Shown here: in pieces, positions 24,565 through 33,467 of the stretch | Numbering within the stretch: position 1 is the stretch's first letter | Layout: each line of letters opens with the position of its first letter | DNA from: Paenibacillus macerans | GTDB taxonomy: Bacteria > Bacillota > Bacilli > Paenibacillales > Paenibacillaceae | Reading direction: 5' to 3' | DNA: 64,000 nt | Assembly (NCBI RefSeq): GCF_023715465.1 | Contig: NZ_JAMBOE010000005.1 | Coordinates: forward strand, 496,001 to 560,000 | Program-made: the position numbers and the translations under genes | The notes under the pieces: model-generated | What the model was told of the DNA's origin: nothing | Database searches by the model: none | Seen by the model: only the letters and a program-made list of their open reading frames with translations

Positions 24565-25866
24565 TTATCGCTTCTCGTGGATCAGCGGGCCGGTGGACTG
24601 GCTTTCGAGCAGTTTCGGCTGCAAAATGACCTTGGCATAACCCGGCTCATTATTGTCGGAATTTTCGAAAATTTGCAGCAAAATGTTGGCGGCCGCCTCC
24701 CCCATTTCGACTTCGGATTGGGAAATATGCGAAAAATATCCCCACTCATGCAGGCCCGGCGATGGATCGTCAAAAGTAAGAATCGACACATCCTCCGGAA
24801 CTTTCAGGCCCAGCTCCTTACAAATCGAATAAATATGCAGCCCCAACCGTCCGTTCAGTGTAATGTAGGCTGTGGCGATCCGGTTTTTGATAAACCGGTA
24901 CAGGGGGTGCGTTTTGTCGATGCCGCTGTAGTCGACGTTGAAATCGGTCAGGATGAGCGCCGGATTAATCATCGCCTCTTTTTGCTTCAAAGCCTCCATA
25001 TAGCCATTAATCCGGTCCTCGACCGTGATCGTCGGCAGCGGCGAATCGGAGCAGATGGCGATATCGCGGTGCCCGAGGCCCCACAAATAATCGACAGCGA
25101 GCTGCCCGCCAATCAGGCCGTCGCTGCGGGCCACGTTCGTGGCGATCCCCGGTAAATACCGGTCGAGCAGCACAAATGGGAAACCGCTGAGCTTCAGCGC
25201 CAGGATGTCCTCATTGTACGTTTCCGCGTCGCACGGGAAAATGATCAGCCCCGCCGCCCCTTTGCGGAGCAGATCTTGAATCGCCTCTTTTTCCCGTTCG
25301 ATTGAGTTGTACGTCAGCACGATGTGCAGGCTGTACCCGCTGTTTTCGATCACGTTGTTGATGCCCTGGATCAGGCGGATGCCAAAATAATCGACGAGAA
25401 GCGGCATAACGAGGCCGATCGTTTTTCTTCCTTCAGCTCCAGGCGGTGCAGTATCTGGGTTATAGAAGAGCATTTTGTTCGCCGCTGCAGCCGTTCCTGC
25501 GCTCACCTGGCCCGTATTGGCCGCACTGCCCATACCGCTCGTACCGTCTGTACCTCCCCTACCGCCGACGCTGCCTGCGCCGTTCTCCATGCGCGTCCCC
25601 GACCCCGGTTCACGGACATGGGGGCCGCCCAGCAGCTCGTTGATATTTTCGCCGACAAAGCTCCCTCTTCCCGGAATACGGTAAATCCATCCGTCCTTGG
25701 ACAGCTGCGTCAGCGCGTTGGCGACAGTGATCCGGCTGACGTCAAACTGCTCCATCAGTTCTTTTTCGGAGGGGATTTTGTCGTTTTCCTTTAATTGTCC
25801 TTGCTGTATCAAATCTTTAAAGTGCTGCTGGATTTGCATATATAACGGAACTCGTTCATTTTGCAT
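24565..25866 (-). CDS. GntR/LacI hybrid transcriptional regulator (AraR type)
   Basis: 433 residues. The N-terminal GntR winged helix (residues 1-72) includes LYMQIQQHFKDLI, KIPSEKELMEQFDVSRITV and IYRIPGRGSFV; the C-terminal LacI-type sugar-binding domain (about 140-425) includes IGLVMPLLVDYFG, GLIIFPCD and SILTFDDPSPGL. This is the architecture of AraR, an effector-released repressor. The linker (about 78-130) is an unusually long Gly/Ser/Ala/Thr-rich stretch. It is transcribed toward the operon it probably controls. Its own promoter contains the same AT-rich motif as the operon promoter, so autoregulation is likely. Confidence 0.9.
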   Translation of the reverse strand: MQNERVPLYMQIQQHFKDLIQQGQLKENDKIPSEKELMEQFDVSRITVANALTQLSKDGWIYRIPGRGSFVGENINELLGGPHVREPGSGTRMENGAGSVGGRGGTDGTSGMGSAANTGQVSAGTAAAANKMLFYNPDTAPPGAEGRKTIGLVMPLLVDYFGIRLIQGINNVIENSGYSLHIVLTYNSIEREKEAIQDLLRKGAAGLIIFPCDAETYNEDILALKLSGFPFVLLDRYLPGIATNVARSDGLIGGQLAVDYLWGLGHRDIAICSDSPLPTITVEDRINGYMEALKQKEAMINPALILTDFNVDYSGIDKTHPLYRFIKNRIATAYITLNGRLGLHIYSICKELGLKVPEDVSILTFDDPSPGLHEWGYFSHISQSEVEMGEAAANILLQIFENSDNNEPGYAKVILQPKLLESQSTGPLIHEKR

Positions 25867-25902
25867 CGCAGGATCTCCTATCTTTAATCTCTCCTACTCC
25901 AC

Positions 25903-25931
25903 AAGTTATATCATTTATGTCATTTAGTCAA
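25903..25931 (-). promoter_or_regulatory. Promoter/operator of the GntR/LacI regulator gene
   Basis: Minus-strand TTGACT (25926-25931), 17-base spacer AAATGACATAAATGATA, TAACTT (25903-25908). The spacer shares the core AAATGACATA with the promoter of the alpha-mannosidase operon. Confidence 0.65.
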
Positions 25932-26001
25932 TCGTTTAATTCCATACGTCTAATTAAGGCGTACTAAAGTTGCATTTATTGCATTTATGTTGTTTGGCTG
26001 C

Positions 26002-26030
26002 TTGACAAGGATAATTAGATATATTTAACA
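26002..26030 (+). promoter_or_regulatory. Candidate promoter of the GxGYxYP gene
   Basis: TTGACA at 26002-26007, with TTAACA 17 bases downstream as the probable -10. The spacer contains ATTAGATATAT, also found beside the alpha-mannosidase promoter (about 24471-24481), and direct GCATTTAT copies lie just upstream (25972-25988). This suggests the same regulator acts on all three promoters. Confidence 0.5.
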
Positions 26031-26131
26031 TATTATTCAGGTGTTGTCGTGCAAAAAAGCCGAAGAAGGAGGGAAGGAGCTTCCGGCCGCCAACGATGGC
26101 TCCACATTATGAGGATCCGAGGTGAACGAGC

Positions 26132-28258
26132 TTGATTCGAAAGCTGACGATGACATGTTTCGTATTGTTATGCACGTTGTCCTTAACCCTAGGCACCACC
26201 TCAGTCAATGCACAATCCTCAGCGCAGCCGCAAAAGAACTCCATCAGCTGGCCCAAATCGCAAGCGCTTCCAAACTTTGCGAAGGTAAAGCGGCTTGATG
26301 TCGCTGACGTGTACCAAATTCCCGGCGATATCCGGCTGCTGCTAGCCACCTTGCAGGGGGTCGTTAACCGCACTGAGCCGCGGATTTACCTGCTGGAAAG
26401 CCAGGAGGAAGGCAAGCTGACCTGGCTGAACGATCTCCAGGTACCCTACACGCTGCACGACGATTATTGGAATCTTGTTCGGAAATACAAAAATGAAGTC
26501 AAAGGCATGATCATCTACGACCCGGAGGTGCCCGACTCGATTAACGTTGCCACAACTTTGGCCGGGCTGAAGGACGCCGTCGTCGCCAGCCCTGAACTGG
26601 CGGAGCGGCTTAAGGCTTCCCCTTATAACTTGAAGGTGGCCGACGATCTTCGCGGCAAATTCAAGGACCGCATGGATGCCTATACATGGCAATACGAAAA
26701 TTTATGGAGCAAAACGACGCACCGTATGTTGGTCGGGCTCAGCCCAAACACCTCGATCAGCATCCCGCCGGGGCTGCCCGAATCGTTTGAAGTCATCGCG
26801 GAAGAAACCGAGCAGATCCGCGACGCCAGCAACAAAGGAACGTACGATTTTGATTTATCCGGATTTTTGGGGGATGAATCGGTTTATCTGCGTTTCGATG
26901 ATGCCTTTACCCAGGACGGCTGGGGCCCTGCCGTTCACGAGGTTGTCGTTAAGGCGGACGGGGAGATCGTCGCGCGGTTCATTCCGGGCACGCCGGAGGA
27001 GGAGAAATTCCTGTACGATCGGCAGGACTCACAGGTTTCTGCCGGGGACGGCGGGCACCGTTTCGCCGACAACGGGCGTTATTTCGTCTACCGGTTTACA
27101 CCGCCGGAAGGCACGCGCGAGCTGACCGCCTCCGTCGTCATGTGGAACCAATACAAGGTATCGGCCGGCAACGTTGGGCCGCCGTCCTCCGAGCAGAAGG
27201 AGCCTTACGGCTACCTCCGCGATTACGCGGTGGCCAACAAGGCGATGGTGTTCTGGCTTGAAGTGAACGATCCGCAGCAGAGAGCGCTGTTTGAACGAAT
27301 CTTGTCCGAGGTCGAGCCGGGCACGCCTTACCTTGGCTGGTTCAGCAACGACGTTGCCGGCGAATTCAGCTCGGTGGAAGTGACGTCCAATTACGGGGTA
27401 TACGTGCTGGCCGCCGACTGGTTCAGCAATCTGACCGTTTTTTCCGGCACCAAAGTCCAGCCGGTCAAAGCGAAAGCTCCCCGGGCGCCCGAGCTGGAGA
27501 ACAAAATCTACGTCACCTATACGTTCAGCGAAGGCGACAACTTCCAGTACAACCAGCACAAGATGCGGAATCTGTGGGACGATCCGGCCCGCGGCGAGGT
27601 GCCGATCAACTGGACTTCGAGCCCGCTGCTGTATGATGCGGCGCCGGCGATGCTGAACTATTACCGGAAAACGGCAACAGAGAATGACTTGATTATCGCC
27701 GGACCTTCCGGCGCAGGCTACTTTTATCCGGAAGCCTGGCCGGAATCGACCTTCGCCGATTATTTGAAACAGTCCTACAAGTACCTGCAAAAAACCGGGA
27801 TGGGCTTTCCTTACGTGCTGAACCGGATTGACGGCGAAAACGTCCCATTAGGTGAATCCTACGCCCGCGCCTACGAGCGCTATTACAAAGCGCCCGGCCT
27901 GTTCCTGAGCTGGGAGGATCGCCACGGCGTTGAAATATTGCACGATTCGCTGCCGGTGTCGACGATCCAGGGCATCAGCACGGTCCAGGACGGCCTGCGT
28001 ATCCTGGAGGAGGCCAAGGCCGGCTGGGACGGAGAATCCCCGCTGTTCGTCTCCCTCGGCCTGCTTGCCTGGAGCATGACGCCGTCAGACGTTGTCCGGA
28101 TGAGCGAAGCGCTGGGGCCGGAATATGAAATCGTCCGCGGCGATCACTACTTCTCGCTGATTCGCGAAGCGTATGACCTGCCCGCCAAGCACCAGGTGCT
28201 GGAGGAAAGCGATAGTGATAGCGATAGCGATAGCCTGCAACCGGAAGTAACCGAATAA
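26132..28258 (+). CDS. Secreted GxGYxYP family putative glycoside hydrolase
   Basis: 708 residues starting with TTG at 26132 (GAGGTGA six bases upstream). A signal peptide covers about residues 1-28 (cleavage after VNA). The family signature GxGYxYP is visible as GPSGAGYFYPEAWP at about 528-541, in a region with FLSWEDRHGVEIL that may carry acidic catalytic residues. The N-terminal part (KRLDVADVYQIPGDIRLLLATLQGVVNR) is the family N-domain. Residues about 230-350 look like an inserted beta-sandwich with YVYRF and VYLRFDDAF. The tail has four to five Ser-Asp repeats. It is transcribed away from the regulator and mannosidase operon and probably works on the same glycan outside the cell. Confidence 0.85.
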   Translation: MIRKLTMTCFVLLCTLSLTLGTTSVNAQSSAQPQKNSISWPKSQALPNFAKVKRLDVADVYQIPGDIRLLLATLQGVVNRTEPRIYLLESQEEGKLTWLNDLQVPYTLHDDYWNLVRKYKNEVKGMIIYDPEVPDSINVATTLAGLKDAVVASPELAERLKASPYNLKVADDLRGKFKDRMDAYTWQYENLWSKTTHRMLVGLSPNTSISIPPGLPESFEVIAEETEQIRDASNKGTYDFDLSGFLGDESVYLRFDDAFTQDGWGPAVHEVVVKADGEIVARFIPGTPEEEKFLYDRQDSQVSAGDGGHRFADNGRYFVYRFTPPEGTRELTASVVMWNQYKVSAGNVGPPSSEQKEPYGYLRDYAVANKAMVFWLEVNDPQQRALFERILSEVEPGTPYLGWFSNDVAGEFSSVEVTSNYGVYVLAADWFSNLTVFSGTKVQPVKAKAPRAPELENKIYVTYTFSEGDNFQYNQHKMRNLWDDPARGEVPINWTSSPLLYDAAPAMLNYYRKTATENDLIIAGPSGAGYFYPEAWPESTFADYLKQSYKYLQKTGMGFPYVLNRIDGENVPLGESYARAYERYYKAPGLFLSWEDRHGVEILHDSLPVSTIQGISTVQDGLRILEEAKAGWDGESPLFVSLGLLAWSMTPSDVVRMSEALGPEYEIVRGDHYFSLIREAYDLPAKHQVLEESDSDSDSDSLQPEVTE

Positions 28259-28267
28259 ACGCAAATG

Positions 28268-28302
28268 AGCCCCTCCGGAGGAATCCGCTCTGGCGGGGCT
28301 TT
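28268..28302 (+). terminator. Terminator after the GxGYxYP gene
   Basis: AGCCCCTCCGGAG pairs with CTCTGGCGGGGCT (11 of 13) around a seven-base loop, followed only by TT. It lies ten bases after the stop codon. Confidence 0.65.
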
Positions 28303-28327
28303 GGTGCGTAAACCAAACCTTGCTGGA

Positions 28328-28430
28328 TGTAGAGGCAATCTAACCGCCGTCCAATTCCATGACCTCTACAAAAACGTAGTCCTTATAGGCTGATTGGATG
28401 GCGAACAAAATGTAAGTATTTGTACATTTT
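28328..28430. repeat. Cluster of short inverted repeats
   Basis: Three dyads in 100 non-coding bases: TGTAGAGG / CCTCTACA (28328-28370), CTAC / GTAG around AAAAAC (28366-28379) and AAAATGTA / TACATTTT (28407-28430). No coding potential. The pattern resembles other intergenic palindromic repeats of this window but is not the same sequence. Confidence 0.5.
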
Positions 28431-28507
28431 GCAACTATTCCATTCAACAATAGACTCAAGAAGGCAGGAGTAGGAAGCAGGTACACTCGGGTTTACTACG
28501 CTGAATC

Positions 28508-28633
28508 TCAATCAAGCTCGTTAACCGCCGCAATGCCGCTCCGAAACGCTTCCGGATCGTCGTGTTCAAGTCCGAACAACGCTTCCTGCAACGCAAAAGT
28601 CCCTTTGTAGAACATCATCATCTCTCCATTCAT
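28508..28633 (-). CDS. Small open reading frame, 41 codons, unknown
   Basis: Starts MNGEMMMFYKGTF and ends GIAAVNELD. It is directly downstream of the dihydrofolate-reductase-family pseudogene and lacks a clear ribosome site (GATACAA precedes the ATG). Its composition (LQEALFGLEHDDPEAF) looks protein-like, so it could be the tail of a decayed gene. Not recognised. Confidence 0.25.
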   Translation of the reverse strand: MNGEMMMFYKGTFALQEALFGLEHDDPEAFRSGIAAVNELD

Positions 28634-28640
28634 TTGTATC

Positions 28641-29043
28641 AATCCTTTGATAATGCAGTCCGACCACACCGTTCTTATACGTTTTGTTGCCGGTTAACCG
28701 AAGGGATCGTTGCTTGTCGGCCAGAGCAAACAATCTGTCGCCTCGGGAAGCGATCACCGGATGAACGAGTAGTCACAGCTCGTCATATAGCTCATTTTGG
28801 ATGAAGGATTGCCATGTCTTTGCCCCGCTCTCGACGGAGATTTGATTTACGCGGTTTTTGAGCGCTTCCAACTCCCGCGCGAGCTCCCCGTCGTCTTTGA
28901 CGACGATTTGCTCCGAGTTTCTCCATACTAAATCCACTTCGGAATGAGAAATAACCACTTTGGGAATTTCGTTCATGCGCCGGGCTATCGCCCGCTCCAG
29001 CTCGTTGGACGAGTTTTCCGCCTGCTGCCAGTACTCGGCCAGT
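28641..29043 (-). pseudogene. Dihydrofolate reductase-family (RibD C-terminal) pseudogene
   Basis: The minus strand encodes EYWQQAENSSNELERAIA, then MNEIPKVVISHSEVD and QSFIQNELYDEL, a stop codon TGA at 28773-28775, and in the same frame LLVHPVIASRGDRLF and NKTYKNGVVGLHY. These are the middle and end of the RibD C-terminal/DHFR-like family, in which DELWLLVHPV is usual; so a TGG to TGA change interrupts the gene. The N-terminal third is missing, with a stop just upstream of 29043. It lies downstream of an ArsR regulator, a common pairing for this family. Confidence 0.75.
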
Positions 29044-29212
29044 GAGTATTATTTACGAAATACTATATCATCTTCCAGGTTCGGGAGTTTCTCACAGATT
29101 GCTGACCTGAGGCATCCGGTAGCCCGTTTCTTGAATATTTTCAGTGTCTGTCAACCTCGATTGTTGAACGCAAATTGGCGACAAAGGGAATACCCCTATG
29201 CCGCCAGTTTTA

Positions 29213-29539
29213 CTAATGTTTGTTTTTGGGATTCATCAAATCTTGAAGATAAGCATCCAAGCGGTCGAACCTCTCGTTCCATATATGACGATAGGAATCC
29301 AGCCACTCGTCCATCTCCTGAAAAGGCTCCGGCCGCAGCTGATAAATCCGGCGATTGGCGTCAGCTTGCATATCCACGATTCCCGCATCAAGAAGCACGC
29401 GGAGATGCTTGGATACTTGAGGCTGCCGCAGCTCGAGCCGATCGGTTATTCCCCCGACTGTGAGCGGGCCTTCACGCAGTAATTCAACAATGTGCAAACG
29501 GTTAGATTCCGCAAGGGCGCTTAATACCGCTGTGTCCAT
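29213..29539 (-). CDS. ArsR family transcriptional regulator
   Basis: 108 residues, one winged helix-turn-helix: LSALAESNRLHIVELLREGPLTVGGITDRLELRQPQVSKHLRVLLDAGIV, then the wing NRRIYQLRPEPFQEMDEWL. No cysteine-based metal site is visible, so it belongs to the SdpR/YczG-like group that often regulates adjacent SRPBCC or DHFR-like genes. The RBS is weak (GGAAG). The following genes on this strand are decayed, so its natural target may be lost. Confidence 0.85.
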   Translation of the reverse strand: MDTAVLSALAESNRLHIVELLREGPLTVGGITDRLELRQPQVSKHLRVLLDAGIVDMQADANRRIYQLRPEPFQEMDEWLDSYRHIWNERFDRLDAYLQDLMNPKNKH

Positions 29540-30010
29540 ATGATTTTACTTCCCATACAGCAACGTTTCACTTTCTAAATAAGAGGTGGTCATTTCTCTG
29601 GTTATCACCGATTCGGATTTCTTTCAATCCCCGAAATCGCACTGTATGGCTGCCTCCTTACTCCAATTTTTTATTGCATCAATCGCTTAAAATATACATA
29701 AAACAGAATATTCCTGTCAAGGAATGAACGCTCGCCGAGCCATTTCGACAACAGATTTCAATTCTTGGCCGAGACGTTTGCCGATTGAAACAATTATTTT
29801 CAAGATAATTGGTATTTATCGTTGAATTGTTAGGCACTACTTAAAACCACTTTTCTTTAGAATAAACTCGTAGGCTCCCATACTTTTGTTTCGTAAAGTG
29901 AATCTATTCCTCGTTGTTTTCAATTATTACATACAATTTAAAATAATTGTTCATGGTTTTCTTCGGGCGAGAATGCTATTCTAATAACCAATTGCAAAGC
30001 AGGAGGTCAT
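29540..30010. promoter_or_regulatory. AT-rich intergenic region between divergent ArsR and YesM-type genes
   Basis: 471 bases without a gene. It is clearly more AT-rich than its surroundings. A perfect 8-bp inverted repeat CAATTATT / AATAATTG (29921-29949) lies about 65 bases before the kinase start, and a related sequence with TTATTTTCAAGATAAT is near 29807-29825. A promoter for the kinase operon should lie at about 29940-29985, but I cannot choose one with confidence. Confidence 0.4.
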
Positions 30011-31777
30011 ATGCGTATGTATTGGTTTAAGACACGAAGGCTGCAACCAACATTGGTTGTCATGCTGAGTCTGCTTATTTTGACTCTGATGACACTACTT
30101 AGCATTGTTGTCTACTACTCAACATCTAGGCTGATTTCTTCAAAGCTAAGTGAATCTTCACTGTCCGAGCTGGAGCAGACGAACTCACAGATGAACCAAA
30201 GAATGACTTCAATCCGGGCCACTGCGCTATCGATTGTCATTAATCCGGAGGTGACCTCGATCCTTCAACAAACCGATCGTTCAGACATATATCAGCAAAT
30301 TCGGAACAACGATATTGCCTCACGCATTTTATCAAATGCGGCATATTCCCGAAACGATATTAGCGAAATCATGATTGTAACCGACCGACTCGGCATTTAC
30401 AATTACTCTAATCCAAATGGTTTTTATGAGCTAAGCCGAGCCGTGGAAAAACCCTTCTGGTCTTTCGTTGAGTCTCGCAAAGAAGGATTTATCCCACCTC
30501 GCCAAAATGATATGCGCAGCGACGGAACAAATTCAAACATTTTAACTTATTTTCATGAAATTACTAAAGGCGAAACTCAGCTCGGTTATGTCTTTATCAA
30601 TCTGCATTTTAGCAGCTTCCAAGACCTGGCGGAACGGCGTTCATCGAATGGTGACCTGCTTTATTTCGCCGATGAGAACAATGAGATTTATGATACCTCC
30701 GGAGCAAAGCTGTCTGACAAGGCCACGCACGATATCGTAGCGTCCTTTGCAGATCAAAGACAGGGATATACGCTCACTCAGCTTGGAGACCGCAAATATT
30801 TAAGCGTTTTCAGTTCACCTAACGACTTCCACTGGCGAATCATTCGCTTTAAACCCTATGCCGATGTAATCGAAGGTATGCCAGCTCTCTTTACCCGATT
30901 ACTGCTTGTTGCTGCTGGTTGCTTTATGCTCGCGGTAATTGGCGCGGTATTGTTCTCACGGTCAGTTACCCAGCCGCTGAAGCGGTTGATTCGGCAAATG
31001 AACAAGGTCGGCTATGGCAACTTTAATATTGAACTAGATTCAGACTATACCAACGAAATCGGGCAACTGAATGAGAAATTCCTAAATATGTCGTCCAAAA
31101 TTCGAGAATTAATGGAAGACCGTGAGCGTGAGCAGAAGCAACTTCGGGAAATGGAACTTCGAGCGCTTCAATCCCAGATTAATCCTCACTTTCTTTACAA
31201 TACTCTGGATGCGATAAACTGGATGGCAATCCGGCATAAAGCGCCAGAGATCAGCTCGATGACTGCAAGTCTTGGGAAAATTTTCAGGTTAAGCCTTAAC
31301 AAAGGCCGGGAGTTGACAACGGTGTCCAGCGAACTTACTCACCTGGATGCTTACATTCATATTATGCGTCACAAATACCGGGACAGGTTCACTTACGTTC
31401 AGCATATTGATTCCAGTATGCTTTCATGTGAAACCATCAAAATCATTCTGCAGCCTTTAGTGGAAAACTGTTTTGTCCACGGACTTGCCAGCAGCAAGGG
31501 AGCAGGCCGAATCGAAGTCACCGGATACTGCTGCGAGGACGATCTAATCTTCCAAATCCGGGACGACGGAACTGGCGTAAACGCAGAATTATTAAATGAG
31601 GCGTTGAAACAAGGGGTTGGATCGGTTGGCTACGGCATTCATAACGTAAATGAAAGGATCAGACTGCATTATGGGCATTCTTACGGTCTGAGTTACTTAA
31701 ACGTAGAACGGGGAACACTTGCACAGATCAGGCTTCCCCGCCGATTGTATCGACACATGGAGGAGGAAACACAATGA
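30011..31777 (+). CDS. YesM-type sensor histidine kinase
   Basis: 588 residues. Membrane helices at about 15-38 and 290-312 enclose a large extracytoplasmic sensor domain. A HAMP linker (SRSVTQPLKRLIRQMNKVGYGNF) follows, then the His_kinase motif LQSQINPHFLYNTLDAINWMA and the ATPase domain (QPLVENCFVHGL, IRDDGTGV, GYGIHNVNERI). AGGAGG is four bases before ATG 30011 and ten before the in-frame ATG 30017, so either start is possible. It is coupled by ATGA overlap to the response regulator. In Bacilli such pairs control neighbouring oligosaccharide ABC transporters, as here. Confidence 0.93.
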   Translation: MRMYWFKTRRLQPTLVVMLSLLILTLMTLLSIVVYYSTSRLISSKLSESSLSELEQTNSQMNQRMTSIRATALSIVINPEVTSILQQTDRSDIYQQIRNNDIASRILSNAAYSRNDISEIMIVTDRLGIYNYSNPNGFYELSRAVEKPFWSFVESRKEGFIPPRQNDMRSDGTNSNILTYFHEITKGETQLGYVFINLHFSSFQDLAERRSSNGDLLYFADENNEIYDTSGAKLSDKATHDIVASFADQRQGYTLTQLGDRKYLSVFSSPNDFHWRIIRFKPYADVIEGMPALFTRLLLVAAGCFMLAVIGAVLFSRSVTQPLKRLIRQMNKVGYGNFNIELDSDYTNEIGQLNEKFLNMSSKIRELMEDREREQKQLREMELRALQSQINPHFLYNTLDAINWMAIRHKAPEISSMTASLGKIFRLSLNKGRELTTVSSELTHLDAYIHIMRHKYRDRFTYVQHIDSSMLSCETIKIILQPLVENCFVHGLASSKGAGRIEVTGYCCEDDLIFQIRDDGTGVNAELLNEALKQGVGSVGYGIHNVNERIRLHYGHSYGLSYLNVERGTLAQIRLPRRLYRHMEEETQ

Positions 31778-33339
31778 GCGAACTTCGCGTGCTGCTTGTA
31801 GATGATGAAGATTTTGTACTGGAGGGATTAAGAGACGCTGTTGAATGGGGGGAATACGGCATGCGGGTTGTCGGCTTTGCGAATAACGGAAAAGAAGCGT
31901 TGGACTTGCTCTCAGACTCCGAAACGCCGATTGATATCATCTTCACTGATATAAAAATGCCGATCATGGACGGCTTCCAGTTAACCGAAGCACTTAAATC
32001 CATGAATTACCCCAGTAAAATTGTTGTACTTACCGGTCATGAGGAGTTCGAATTTGCCAAAAAGGCAATTTCTTACGGCATATTTGAATATTTACTTAAA
32101 CCAGTTGAGTTGGATTCGATCGTCAAAGTGCTCCAACGGCTAACTGATATGATATCCAAAGAGAGGGAACGAATTAATGAGACGATACGGGTAGAGAACA
32201 AACTGAAAGAAAGTTTGCCTCTTTTGCAAGAACGTCTGCTGTTCAGCATGTTAAGCGGAGACTATGAACCAGAACTTATGGAATTTATAGGCCTGCCTAT
32301 GGAGGCACCCTATTACCAAACGGTTATCGGCTATGTGGAGCCCGCACTCACGGCCGTGCCTGACATGGAATTGATTCGGCGGGAAGTTTGCGATGCTGCA
32401 AAATCGTGCGGCTATCCTGTCGGACTGCTCTATAATGCTAGAGGAATTATTCTTATTATAAGCTTTTCCAGTGCCGATGATGCAGTTCGACTTGAACCGG
32501 CCTTGGATGAAGCTGGTTATGGAATTAAGGTTAGGCACCGTATATCATTTCGCTTTGTCTATGGCAAGCTATGTACTGCCTCTTACCAAATACCCAAATC
32601 ATTTCAGGAAGCACGCGAGGCGATGAAACTCAGGTTGTTCTCTGTCGGCGAGCCTGCCGGCGGACGGGAGGAAACGTTTGAAAACGGCCAGACTTTATTT
32701 CCGCTCAAAGAGCGTCAGAGACTGTTAAATGCAGTTTATGCCCGTAACAGCCAATTGGTTGAACAGTATCTGGATCGTCTCCACCAAGAGTACAAAAAGT
32801 CGCAGACTCTATATCCGGCCGGCTATATCCATAAACTAAGCAGCGAATTGATCATGCTGCTTTCCCTGATTCTCTATGAGCGTAATGAGACGGCAAATTC
32901 TCTGGCCCCTGAATACTCGGGCATTTTAAACAAAATACGGAAGCATAGTCATCCTGACGATATCTTCCCGCCGATTAAAGCCCTCTACAAACGGCTGGTG
33001 GACTATCTTCCGGAAGCCGTAGACAAAAAGAACCGCCAGGCTATTCGCTTGTGCCTCGATTACATTGAAAGTAATCTTCATACGGAAATACGACTAGAAG
33101 ACATCGCTCAAATGGTGTTTCTTACGCCAAATTATTTAGGCACTTTGTTTAAGGAAGCCGTAGGAACAGGGTTTTCTGAATACGTGACCCAGCAGCGGAT
33201 GGAGCGCGCAAAAAAACTTCTGCTCGTTCCCGGCAGCCGGGTCTACGAAGTGTCGCAACAAGTCGGCTACAAAAACGCCCATTATTTCAGTAAGCTGTTT
33301 AAAGAATATACCGGAGTAAAGCCGTCCCAATTCAAGTGA
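31774..33339 (+). CDS. YesN-type AraC response regulator
   Basis: 521 residues. The receiver domain has LLVDDEDFVLEG and the phosphoacceptor Asp 59 in IIFTDIKMP, with the conserved Lys in YLLKPVE. The central region (about 150-410) is poorly conserved. The C-terminal AraC domain has two helix-turn-helices: IRLEDIAQMVFLTPNYLGTLFKEAVG and VYEVSQQVGYKNAHYFSKLFKEYTG. Translation is coupled to the kinase gene. It should activate the binding-protein promoter in the 128-base gap downstream. Confidence 0.93.
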   Translation: MSELRVLLVDDEDFVLEGLRDAVEWGEYGMRVVGFANNGKEALDLLSDSETPIDIIFTDIKMPIMDGFQLTEALKSMNYPSKIVVLTGHEEFEFAKKAISYGIFEYLLKPVELDSIVKVLQRLTDMISKERERINETIRVENKLKESLPLLQERLLFSMLSGDYEPELMEFIGLPMEAPYYQTVIGYVEPALTAVPDMELIRREVCDAAKSCGYPVGLLYNARGIILIISFSSADDAVRLEPALDEAGYGIKVRHRISFRFVYGKLCTASYQIPKSFQEAREAMKLRLFSVGEPAGGREETFENGQTLFPLKERQRLLNAVYARNSQLVEQYLDRLHQEYKKSQTLYPAGYIHKLSSELIMLLSLILYERNETANSLAPEYSGILNKIRKHSHPDDIFPPIKALYKRLVDYLPEAVDKKNRQAIRLCLDYIESNLHTEIRLEDIAQMVFLTPNYLGTLFKEAVGTGFSEYVTQQRMERAKKLLLVPGSRVYEVSQQVGYKNAHYFSKLFKEYTGVKPSQFK

Positions 33340-33403
33340 TTCACCTAGAAAGCGATTTGTCTGTTGAATCGTGTTGGTTTTAGTTGTTCCTTTATCTACA
33401 AAC

Positions 33404-33417
33404 TGAAAGCGCTTTAT
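33404..33417 (+). promoter_or_regulatory. cre-like (CcpA) site upstream of the sugar-binding protein gene
   Basis: TGAAAGCGCTTTAT contains the palindrome AAAGCGCTTT and matches the cre consensus at all but one position. It lies 51 bases before the solute-binding protein start, in the gap after the regulator gene. Confidence 0.65.
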
Positions 33418-33467
33418 CCTAAACTTTGAAATGTAAGCAGAACATTACACAACAGGAGGTCAATCTA

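Noticed and set aside
28508..29212. Intact two-gene ArsR-controlled operon
   Set aside because: The coding sequence after arsR has an in-frame stop and missing N-terminus.
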